A stretch of DNA of 5,323 nt from an uncultured Treponema sp. (GTDB lineage: Bacteria; Spirochaetota; Spirochaetia; Treponematales; Treponemataceae). The notes beneath the pieces were generated by a model that did no database searches, had not been told where the DNA came from, and was given only the letters and a program-made list of their open reading frames with translations. The stretch is from positions 1 to 5,323 of the forward strand of contig CALINC010000158.1 of NCBI GenBank assembly GCA_938045195.1, given 5' to 3'. Positions within the stretch are counted from its first letter, which is position 1. Each line of letters begins with the position of its first letter. Below, one piece after another: positions 1 through 5,296 of the stretch. Made by a program: the position numbers and the translations under genes.

Positions 1-55
1 TCAATGCTCAAAAATTGATATTTTTTCCGCTTGATGAATTTTTATAGGGAGGTTT
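1..55. repeat. 55-bp direct repeat, copy 1 (orphan copy of the gpsA leader)
   Basis: Bases 1-55 are identical, 55 of 55, to bases 167-221. The copy includes the AGGGAGG ribosome-binding sequence (46-52) but no start codon at a usable distance follows, because the sequence diverges at base 56. The repeat may extend left of the window, so its true length and copy number are unknown. It looks like a duplicated gpsA leader, or one of a family of dispersed leader repeats. Confidence 0.9.
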
Positions 56-56
56 A

Positions 57-86
57 TTTTAATCGTTGTTGTTACACCGATTAAAA
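57..86. other. Hairpin H1 (inverted repeat, 9-bp arms)
   Basis: ttttaatcg (57-65) and cgattaaaa (78-86) are perfect reverse complements around a 12-base loop. It is the first of a run of adjacent hairpins between the two copies of the 55-bp repeat. It is AT-rich and only moderately stable, and its function is unknown. Confidence 0.6.
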
Positions 87-90
87 ACAC

Positions 91-117
91 TTCAAGTTTG
101 CATAAAGCAAACTTGAA
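91..117. other. Hairpin H2 (inverted repeat, 11-bp arms)
   Basis: ttcaagtttgc (91-101) pairs perfectly with gcaaacttgaa (107-117) around a 5-base loop. This is the most compact and probably the most stable hairpin in the leader. On the minus strand the stem is followed after three bases by five T, so it could act as an intrinsic terminator for leftward transcription. No minus-strand gene is in view that would use it. On the plus strand no T run follows, so it is not a clear terminator for gpsA-directed transcription. Confidence 0.7.
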
Positions 118-126
118 CCGTTGAAT

Positions 127-156
127 GCACTTTTTCAGCTTTGCTTGCAAAAGTGC
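127..156. other. Hairpin H3 (inverted repeat, 8-bp arms)
   Basis: gcactttt (127-134) pairs with aaaagtgc (149-156) around a 14-base loop. It is the third hairpin of the leader. Its last two bases overlap the start of the next possible stem (155-162/189-196), so neighbouring structures compete at this junction. Confidence 0.6.
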
Positions 157-208
157 GGAAAATTCATCAATGCTCAAAAATTGATATTTTTTCCGCTTGA
201 TGAATTTT
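155..208 (+). promoter_or_regulatory. Two mutually exclusive leader stems upstream of gpsA
   Basis: Form A pairs gcggaaaa (155-162) with ttttccgc (189-196), with an inner stem atcaat (166-171)/attgat (180-185). Form B pairs aaaattcatcaa (159-170) perfectly with ttgatgaatttt (197-208). Both forms need bases 159-162 and 166-170, so they cannot coexist. Form B ends 3 bases before the gpsA ribosome binding site. The pairings are seen directly in the sequence. A role in attenuation, transcript stability or translation control is inference. It matches no riboswitch class that I recognise. Confidence 0.4.
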
Positions 209-221
209 TATAGGGAGGTTT
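167..221. repeat. 55-bp direct repeat, copy 2 (immediate gpsA leader)
   Basis: This is the second exact copy of the 55-bp unit, 166 bp downstream of copy 1. It carries the ribosome binding site used by gpsA and ends 2 bases before the GTG start. Its interior (167-208) supplies one side of the competing leader stems described separately. Confidence 0.9.
212..218 (+). promoter_or_regulatory. gpsA ribosome binding site, fixes the GTG start
   Basis: AGGGAGG lies 5 bases upstream of GTG at 224. This spacing makes GTG 224 the start. The in-frame TTG at 197 and ATG at 200 lie upstream of this site and have no such signal of their own. Confidence 0.85.
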
Positions 222-223
222 TT

Positions 224-1285
224 GTGAGAAGAAAAATAACTATTATAGGCGCAGGTTCGTGGGGAACTGCTCTTGCAGCTTCCCTCGCACGGAATGGGCA
301 TGATATTCTTTTGTGGGCAAGAAATAAAGATTTTTGCGACGCTCTTAATAAAGAACATATAAATAAAAAATATTTACCCAACCATATTTTACCTAAAAAT
401 ATTTCGGCATCAAATGATATGGAAAAAGTTTGCAGCAAAGCAGATACGATTTTTTTAGCAAGTCCGTCTATTTATCTTGAAAGTGCTGTGAACGAAATGT
501 TAAAAGTCAAACCTTTTTGTAATGATGATGGGAATCAGAGTTATCCTACAATCGCCGTTTTAACAAAAGGTTTTATTCCCGATAAAAACGGAGAACCGCT
601 ATTTATAATAGATGTGTTGGAAAAAATGCTTCCTGATTTTTATAAAAATCATCTGGTATATGTTGCAGGGCCAAGTCACGGTGAAGAGGTTGTTTGCGGA
701 AAACTTACAGGTCTTATTGCCGCATCTAAAAATCCTATGTCATCAATCCGCTGCCGCGAAGTATTAAAATCGGGAAGTTTACTTGTTTATTCCAGTTTAG
801 ATGTAATCGGTGTGCAAGTTTGTGCCGCTGCAAAAAATGTAATTGCAGTCGCATTCGGTATTTTGGATGCCATAAGCGATTCTTCCGATACCTTTGGAGA
901 TAATACGAGTTCTCTCTTACTTGCAGCCGGCTTAAATGAAATTCAAATTATAGGCAGAGCAATGGGAGCTACCCATCCTGAAACGTTTACTTCAATTTCA
1001 GGTGTCGGTGATTTAGACGTTACTTGCCGAAGCCGCTATGGACGTAACCGCCGATTCGGCCGTGAAATAATAACCGAAAATGTACTTTCCAAATTCAACA
1101 ATCTTGACGATTTAATTTTAAATATAAATAAGATAGGTTATCTTCCTGAGGGTGCTGTTGCCTGTAAATATGTAAACATTCTTGCAAAGAAAAATAATTT
1201 GCGGCTACCGATTTGCACAGGGCTTTATAAAATCTTAAACAAGGAATTAGAACCTCTTAAATTCATAGAAAGTTTACTAAATTAA
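224..1285 (+). CDS. gpsA: NAD(P)+-dependent glycerol-3-phosphate dehydrogenase
   Basis: This soluble cytoplasmic enzyme reduces dihydroxyacetone phosphate to sn-glycerol-3-phosphate, the backbone precursor of phospholipids. From GTG 224 it is 353 residues, close to the family's usual 330-340. The N-terminal Rossmann fold shows G9-A-G-S-W-G14 followed by TALAASLARNGH and LLWARN. The middle has the TKG motif (K115) and GPSHGEE (149-155), where many relatives read GPSF/TAxE. The C-terminal helical domain has AAAKNVIA with the expected catalytic lysine K204, GDN (225-227), GVGDLDVTC (260-268) and RNRRFGR (274-280), the substrate-binding signature, then the LPEG segment (307-310). All catalytic motifs are intact, so it should be active. 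The start was chosen from the ribosome binding site and because the Rossmann strand begins at residue 4. It is preceded by a duplicated, hairpin-rich leader and is convergent with the downstream operon. Confidence 0.96.
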   Translation: MRRKITIIGAGSWGTALAASLARNGHDILLWARNKDFCDALNKEHINKKYLPNHILPKNISASNDMEKVCSKADTIFLASPSIYLESAVNEMLKVKPFCNDDGNQSYPTIAVLTKGFIPDKNGEPLFIIDVLEKMLPDFYKNHLVYVAGPSHGEEVVCGKLTGLIAASKNPMSSIRCREVLKSGSLLVYSSLDVIGVQVCAAAKNVIAVAFGILDAISDSSDTFGDNTSSLLLAAGLNEIQIIGRAMGATHPETFTSISGVGDLDVTCRSRYGRNRRFGREIITENVLSKFNNLDDLILNINKIGYLPEGAVACKYVNILAKKNNLRLPICTGLYKILNKELEPLKFIESLLN

Positions 1286-1313
1286 ACCCCGTTATTCTTT
1301 CGGTTTGTTTTTT
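1284..1313. terminator. Weak candidate terminator between convergent genes
   Basis: aaacc (1284-1288) can pair with ggttt (1302-1306), and six T at 1308-1313 follow at once on the plus strand. The stem is only 5 bp with a 13-base loop. It overlaps the gpsA stop and the last codons of the minus-strand DUF454 gene. It is the only terminator-like element at this junction, so it may serve gpsA. It is weak enough that read-through and antisense overlap are possible. Confidence 0.3.
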
Positions 1314-1669
1314 ATAAAAAATACAAAATAGATAAAGTGTCCTAACCAAACAATAACAAGCGCAATTCGGCATAGAGGAACTCCTTTCATCATTATAAAT
1401 CCTATGATGAGCAGCAAGGTTACAACCGTCATAATTTTTATTTTTGTAAGCGCGGTCATACCGGAACCCTTTACAAAACTTTCCAAATTATTTTTGTATA
1501 ATTTTGTATTTTTAAACCACGTATCCAGTTTTTCGGAACTTCCGGCAAAGCAAAATGCCGATAAGAGTAAGAAAGGTACCGTCGGTAAAAAAGGCAAAAC
1601 GGAACCAATTGTTCCTAATCCTAAACTTATACAGCCTATGGTTATATATATTATTTTTTTTATATGCAT
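1292..1669 (-). CDS. DUF454/YbaN-family small inner-membrane protein
   Basis: This 125-residue protein is of the DUF454 family (E. coli YbaN type), whose biochemical function is not established. The family signature is clear: GLGTIGSVLPFLPTVPFLLL (residues 17-36), then SAFCFAGSSEKLDTWF with the usual small, aromatic and WF positions. Hydrophobic segments fall at about residues 6-20, 24-42, 78-94 and 100-118, with a polar loop of about 35 residues between the second and third. This suggests three to four membrane passes. The C-terminus is lysine-rich (KNKPKE). ATG 1669 has a GAGGA sequence 4 bases upstream. It is the last gene of the minus-strand operon, 47 bases after the CydC-like gene with no convincing terminator between them, so it is probably co-transcribed with the exporter. 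I infer a supporting role for that transporter or its substrate. Family membership is well supported, but the role is not known. Confidence 0.88.
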   Translation of the reverse strand: MHIKKIIYITIGCISLGLGTIGSVLPFLPTVPFLLLSAFCFAGSSEKLDTWFKNTKLYKNNLESFVKGSGMTALTKIKIMTVVTLLLIIGFIMMKGVPLCRIALVIVWLGHFIYFVFFIKNKPKE

Positions 1670-1673
1670 ATAT

Positions 1674-1678
1674 TCCTC
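1674..1678 (-). promoter_or_regulatory. Ribosome binding site of the DUF454 gene
   Basis: On the minus strand GAGGA lies 4 bases before ATG 1669. The spacing is short but no better start-and-site combination exists nearby. Its presence shows independent initiation after the 47-base gap from the upstream gene. Confidence 0.6.
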
Positions 1679-1716
1679 ATTATAAAATTTTAAAATTTAA
1701 TTTTACAGAAATTATT

Positions 1717-3369
1717 TTAACTATCCCTTTTTGCAGCATTTAGATCTTCTATTGATATAATTTCATCACAAATTCTTACAGTCGATTTTCTATGCGACAC
1801 CAAGATTACGGTTTTATTTTTGTCTTGTTTTTCAAGAGATTTTAAAATGACAGCTTCGTTTAATCCGTCCAAGTTGCTTGTAGGTTCATCTAAAAGCATA
1901 AGAGGAGCATTATGTAAAAAAGCTCTTGCGAGCCCTATCCTCTGCCGCTCTCCGCCTGAAAGACTCTCGCCGAGTTCTCCTGCGTCAGAGTTATACCCGT
2001 TCGGAAGCTGCATAATAAAATCATGGATTGACGCTTTTTTGCATGCATCTTTTACTTCATCAAGACTTGCGTCCAATTTTGCAATTTTTATATTGTTAAA
2101 AATAGTATCTTTAAAAATATGCGTAGTTTGTGTTACAAAACTTTCCATGTCTCTTAGATTATTTGTGTTAATTTCATGTAAGGCGTGTTCTGAAATTGCG
2201 ATTTTTCCGCTTGCAGGTTCCCAAAATCTCATCAAAAGCCTAAGTAATGTTGATTTTCCGCTGCCGCTTTTGCCTACTATGCCTACTATTTTTCCTGCCG
2301 GTATTTCAAAATTTATATCCTTTAATATGGTAGAATCTTTATACGCAAATGTTACATCCTTTGCAGTAATGCCGTTAAATTCTATTTTTTCTTTACCGTC
2401 AATATCTTCAATCTGCGGTTCTTCATCTAAAATATTTAACACACGGCTCCCAGATGCGAGTGTTGGTTGAAGCGTACTTCCAAGTGCTGAAAGTGCGGAA
2501 GTCGGTCCAAAGGATGGAAGTATCATAACAAGAAACATCAGTGCGGTTCCAAAGTTGACGGCACCTGTAAATTCAAATTGTTTTGTTATTAAAATTATAG
2601 CGAGTGTTAAAAGTGTAATCGCAGCACTTGTAATTGCAAACCCCTTTGCAGACAGTGCTTTCATTTTTTCTTCTATGGAAAGAAGTGTTTCCGTTTGTTC
2701 ATTTAATTTATTTAAACGGCTTTCCGCATTATTAAATTGTATTGTTTCAAAAAGTCCTCTTAAATTATCAAGTATTACGCTTGAAAGACTTCCTGCTGCG
2801 CTTCGTTGCTTTTTTCCAAGGTCTTTACTTGATTTTGAAAGAATTACCGACAGCAGCCCGCCCAATGCAATATGTACGGACAAAAATAAAACGGCAATTA
2901 TTACGTTTGTGCGGCTGATCATTACGGTTAATGTTAACACAAAAATTACAGCTATTGCAATCGGTGAAATTGTATGAGCATAAAAAACTTCGAGTAATTC
3001 TACATCTGCCGTTATAACCGAAATTAACTCGCCCTTATCTTTGCTTTCAAGTTTTGCAGGACAAAGTTTTCTTAGTTTTTTAAAAACTTTATCCCGTATC
3101 ATTGCCAGTGTTTTAAATGCAATATAGTGATTACAATATTGCTCTACATATTTTAAAAAGCCGCGAGTAATGCCGAAAACGGCAAGCATTATAAATATTG
3201 TATTTAAATTTTCTGCATAAGTAAATGCGAGATAACCGCAAAACGGAATTGCCCAAGCAGCAAGATGACCTAATACTCCAAAAAGAATTGCAAGTAGCAT
3301 TATAGGGGTGAGCGGCAAAACTAAAATTATCAACCGCAACATTATTCTAAGATTAGAAATCTTTTTCAT
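1717..3369 (-). CDS. CydC-like half-ABC exporter (fused permease and ATPase)
   Basis: This 550-residue type-I ABC exporter half-subunit has its membrane domain at about 1-310, with hydrophobic helices near 12-40, 50-70, 132-150, 155-176, 245-262 and 275-295. Its nucleotide-binding domain runs from about 330 to 540. The ATPase motifs are complete: A-loop Y343, Walker A GKSGSGKST (366-374), Q-loop Q414, signature LSGGERQR (470-477), Walker B LMLLDE with catalytic E495, D-loop SNLD, and H526. The membrane region reads KYVEQYCNHYIAF...CPAKLESKDKGELISVITADVELLE, which lines up with the CydC region RYFERLVSHDATF...SPAGL...GELLNRVVADVDTL. H81 falls at the position of E. coli CydC His85. It starts 7 bases after the CydD-like gene and surely pairs with it. 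The substrate (heme, thiols such as cysteine or glutathione, or something else) cannot be fixed from sequence. A siderophore- or peptide-type exporter is the alternative. Confidence 0.88.
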   Translation of the reverse strand: MKKISNLRIMLRLIILVLPLTPIMLLAILFGVLGHLAAWAIPFCGYLAFTYAENLNTIFIMLAVFGITRGFLKYVEQYCNHYIAFKTLAMIRDKVFKKLRKLCPAKLESKDKGELISVITADVELLEVFYAHTISPIAIAVIFVLTLTVMISRTNVIIAVLFLSVHIALGGLLSVILSKSSKDLGKKQRSAAGSLSSVILDNLRGLFETIQFNNAESRLNKLNEQTETLLSIEEKMKALSAKGFAITSAAITLLTLAIILITKQFEFTGAVNFGTALMFLVMILPSFGPTSALSALGSTLQPTLASGSRVLNILDEEPQIEDIDGKEKIEFNGITAKDVTFAYKDSTILKDINFEIPAGKIVGIVGKSGSGKSTLLRLLMRFWEPASGKIAISEHALHEINTNNLRDMESFVTQTTHIFKDTIFNNIKIAKLDASLDEVKDACKKASIHDFIMQLPNGYNSDAGELGESLSGGERQRIGLARAFLHNAPLMLLDEPTSNLDGLNEAVILKSLEKQDKNKTVILVSHRKSTVRICDEIISIEDLNAAKRDS

Positions 3370-3376
3370 TATCGTT

Positions 3377-5122
3377 TCAATCCTCCGCTATTTTATTTTC
3401 ATTTGATACACCGGCATTCTCAAGGTTTTGCTGTATTTCCCACAGTTGTGCATATTTTGCGTTTTTTTGCAATAGTTCTTTATGCGTCCCTGCTTCAATA
3501 ATTGCGCCGTTTTCCATAACATAAATTACATCGGACTTTACGACATTTGCAAGTCTGTGCGAAATAAAAATAATTGTCTTTTTTCCTTTCAGTGCATAAA
3601 TTTCTTTCATAATTGTGTTTTCACTTTCAACATCTATATTTGATGCAGCTTCATCAAAAATATAAATTTCGCTATTCTTAAGAAGAGCTCTTGCAAGCGC
3701 AAGCCGTTGTTTTTGTCCGCCGGATAAATTGGAAACACCATTTTGCAAAATTGTATCAAGCCCGTTTTCATTCCGTAAAAAATCTGCAAGCTGCGCTTTT
3801 GATAACACGTTCCACATTTCTTCTTCAGAAGCATCCGGTTTTGCAATCACTAAATTTTCACGTACAGTACCTTGAAATAAATAACTATTAAAGCCTATAT
3901 AAGCAATCGAATTCATCAAACTTGTTTCATCAATTTCCGAAAGGCGGCTGCTTACTTTATCATTGCTTAAGATTATTTCACCGCTGTAATCCCGTTGTCT
4001 AAAAGTTAAAAGAGAAGTTATTGTTGTTTTTCCGCAGCCGGACTCTCCTACTATAGAAACCATAGAACCTTTAGGAATAGTCATATCGATATTATGCAAA
4101 ACTTCCCTTTCATTATCATAAGAAAATGAAACGCCTTTTAATTCTATATTGCAATTCATAGGACAGTTTTTATTTCCTTTTTTAGGTTCTACGGAATCAA
4201 GCAATATAAATATTTTTTCGGCAGCAGCCATACCATTCATAGCGATATGAAAAAAACTTCCAAGCAGCCGCATGGGCAGAAAAAAATCTGCCGATATTAA
4301 GATTGTAAAAATCATAGTCCAAGAAGTAATACCGCCTTTTACAAACTCTAATACACTGATGATTATTCCTAAAGCTGTTCCCCCGTAAGCAACTAGATCC
4401 ATTATAGTTATGGAATTTAATTGCATTACCAAAACTTTCATCGTTATTTTTCTAAATTTTTCAGCTTCCGCATTCATTTCTTTATGTTTAAATTCATCGC
4501 TTTGATAAATTTTTAAAGTAGTCATGCCTTGCAAGTTTTCTAAAAATGTATCACCTAAACTTGTATACCTGCCCCAATATTTTGCTAAGAGTTTTTTTGC
4601 AAATGTTTGTACTGCCGCTATCGAAATCGGAATTAGCGGAACTGAAATAAAAAGAATAAGAGCCGCTTTAAAATTAAAAGGTGCAAGAACGAAAAAAAGA
4701 ATTATCGGTGCAAGTATTGCATAAAAAAATTGCGGGAGATAGGCTCCGAAGTATGATTCTAATTGCCCTACTCCTTCAACGGCAAGCTGTACTACTTCGG
4801 AAGTTTTGACATTTTGATTATATGAAGCGCCTATTTTTACCAGCTTTTTATATATAATTTCACGCAATATTTTTTTTACGCTTTTTGATGAGAGATAGCT
4901 CATTTTATTGGACAGTATCGTACAAAAATATTTTACAATCACGCTTATAAAAATAATAAGTACACCGTTTACCGCTTTTGATTGTTCTTGCAAAAAAATA
5001 ATATCAATAAATGTTTTTATAATCACAATATTTGCAAAGAGTGAAAATATTTGAAGCATTACATTTATTACCAAATATTTTTTACTTTTGCCGACTAAGT
5101 TAATCAGCCTTTTGTTAATCAT
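3377..5122 (-). CDS. CydD-like half-ABC exporter (fused permease and ATPase)
   Basis: This 581-residue first gene of the operon encodes the partner half-transporter. Membrane helices fall near 16-42, 54-72, 128-148, 152-172, 240-262 and 268-290. The segment LESYFGAYLPQFFYAILAPI (121-140), then SVPLIPI and GDTFLENLQGMTTLKIYQ (190-207), is typical of CydD. The ATPase domain (about 325-560) has A-loop Y335, Walker A GESGCGKTT (359-367), signature LSGGQKQR (466-473), Walker B IYIFDE with catalytic E491, D-loop SNID, and H522. The Q-loop is unusual: IAYIGFNSYLF carries F411 where glutamine is expected. ATG 5122 was chosen because GGAG lies 6 bases upstream. The TTG at 5134 would overlap that site. 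E. coli CydD is about 588 residues, so this is full length. The CydD assignment rests on the membrane-domain resemblance and on the CydC-like neighbour. A generic heterodimeric exporter is the fallback. Confidence 0.88.
   Translation of the reverse strand: MINKRLINLVGKSKKYLVINVMLQIFSLFANIVIIKTFIDIIFLQEQSKAVNGVLIIFISVIVKYFCTILSNKMSYLSSKSVKKILREIIYKKLVKIGASYNQNVKTSEVVQLAVEGVGQLESYFGAYLPQFFYAILAPIILFFVLAPFNFKAALILFISVPLIPISIAAVQTFAKKLLAKYWGRYTSLGDTFLENLQGMTTLKIYQSDEFKHKEMNAEAEKFRKITMKVLVMQLNSITIMDLVAYGGTALGIIISVLEFVKGGITSWTMIFTILISADFFLPMRLLGSFFHIAMNGMAAAEKIFILLDSVEPKKGNKNCPMNCNIELKGVSFSYDNEREVLHNIDMTIPKGSMVSIVGESGCGKTTITSLLTFRQRDYSGEIILSNDKVSSRLSEIDETSLMNSIAYIGFNSYLFQGTVRENLVIAKPDASEEEMWNVLSKAQLADFLRNENGLDTILQNGVSNLSGGQKQRLALARALLKNSEIYIFDEAASNIDVESENTIMKEIYALKGKKTIIFISHRLANVVKSDVIYVMENGAIIEAGTHKELLQKNAKYAQLWEIQQNLENAGVSNENKIAED
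3381..3386 (-). promoter_or_regulatory. Ribosome binding site of the CydC-like gene, inside the upstream gene
   Basis: GGAGGA lies within the last codons of the CydD-like gene, just before its TGA stop, and 11 bases upstream of ATG 3369. With only 7 bases between stop and start, translation of the two subunits is probably coupled, which fits a 1:1 heterodimer. Confidence 0.75.
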
Positions 5123-5128
5123 TAAAAT

Positions 5129-5132
5129 CTCC
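5129..5132 (-). promoter_or_regulatory. Ribosome binding site of the CydD-like gene
   Basis: GGAG on the minus strand lies 6 bases before ATG 5122. It decides the start: TTG 5134, four codons upstream in frame, runs into this site and has no site of its own. Confidence 0.7.
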
Positions 5133-5143
5133 AATGTGTATTT

Positions 5144-5171
5144 TTGATAGTTATATGAGGCTAATTATAAT
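5144..5171 (+). promoter_or_regulatory. Possible divergent promoter overlapping the operon promoter
   Basis: On the plus strand TTGATA (5144-5149) and TATAAT (5166-5171) are 16 bases apart. The two -10 boxes lie within the same palindrome, so rightward and leftward initiation would compete. No plus-strand gene begins within the remaining 150 bases, so its use is uncertain. Confidence 0.35.
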
Positions 5172-5184
5172 TATAATACGTATT
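5164..5184. promoter_or_regulatory. Palindromic operator candidates within the operon promoter
   Basis: Two perfect palindromes sit on the promoter: attataattataat (5164-5177), which covers the -10 box, and aatacgtatt (5175-5184), in the spacer. A dimeric repressor bound here would block RNA polymerase. The regulator is unknown, and no regulator gene is in the window. AT-rich DNA yields such palindromes by chance fairly often, so this is suggestive only. Confidence 0.35.
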
Positions 5185-5192
5185 CTTTTCAA
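5164..5192 (-). promoter_or_regulatory. Sigma70-type promoter of the ABC/DUF454 operon
   Basis: On the minus strand TTGAAA (5187-5192) and a perfect TATAAT (5164-5169) are separated by exactly 17 bases. Transcription would start near 5157, leaving a leader of about 35 bases before ATG 5122. It is the best promoter match in the window and is correctly placed for the three-gene operon. Confidence 0.75.
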
Positions 5193-5250
5193 GGAGTTGA
5201 AATAATAATATATACGGAAGCCGATTAAGTTTAAATTTTATAATCAACAA

Positions 5251-5270
5251 CCCCGACGCAAGCGTCGGGG
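5251..5270. terminator. GC-rich hairpin, possible terminator for leftward transcription
   Basis: ccccgacg (5251-5258) and cgtcgggg (5263-5270) form an 8-bp GC-rich stem with a CAAG loop. It stands out in AT-rich surroundings. On the minus strand it is followed by TTGTTGATT, only partly T-rich. It could end a minus-strand gene lying right of the window and insulate the ABC operon, or be part of a dispersed palindromic repeat. On the plus strand no T run follows. Confidence 0.45.
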
Positions 5271-5296
5271 TACAATGCTCAATGTTTCGCATTGTA
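5271..5296. other. Second hairpin abutting the GC-rich hairpin
   Basis: tacaatgc (5271-5278) pairs perfectly with gcattgta (5289-5296) around a 10-base loop. It begins on the base after the previous hairpin ends, so the two form a back-to-back pair. Paired hairpins of this kind are typical of REP-like extragenic repeats, but that assignment needs other genomic copies. Confidence 0.5.

Noticed and set aside
31..60. Promoter for gpsA at TTGATG (31-36) and TATTTT (55-60), 18-base spacer
   Set aside because: Both boxes deviate from consensus in AT-rich DNA. Nothing else supports initiation there, and the true gpsA promoter may lie left of the window.
1..221. CRISPR-like repeat
   Set aside because: There are only two copies, 55 bp each, separated by 111 bases of hairpin DNA, with no cas genes. 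It is not an array.
197..223. Longer gpsA start at TTG 197 or ATG 200, adding nine or eight residues
   Set aside because: Those residues would be encoded by the ribosome binding site and leader stem, and they lie before the Rossmann strand. GTG 224 has AGGGAGG at 5-base spacing.
1404..1685. 93-codon plus-strand open frame opposite the DUF454 gene
   Set aside because: The minus strand has the full DUF454 signature. The plus frame shows no family and no initiation signal.
1685..1698. AT-only palindrome aaattttaaaattt between the CydC-like and DUF454 genes as a terminator
   Set aside because: It has no GC pairs and no room for a loop, so it is too weak to terminate. The operon is read as continuous.
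1820..2470. 216-codon plus-strand open frame opposite the CydC-like gene
   Set aside because: It is an antisense shadow of the ATPase domain. Its translation is serine- and leucine-rich, with no recognisable family and no ribosome binding site, while the minus strand carries complete ABC motifs.
5123..5134. Start of the CydD-like gene at TTG 5134
   Set aside because: It overlaps the GGAG that serves ATG 5122 and has no ribosome binding site of its own.
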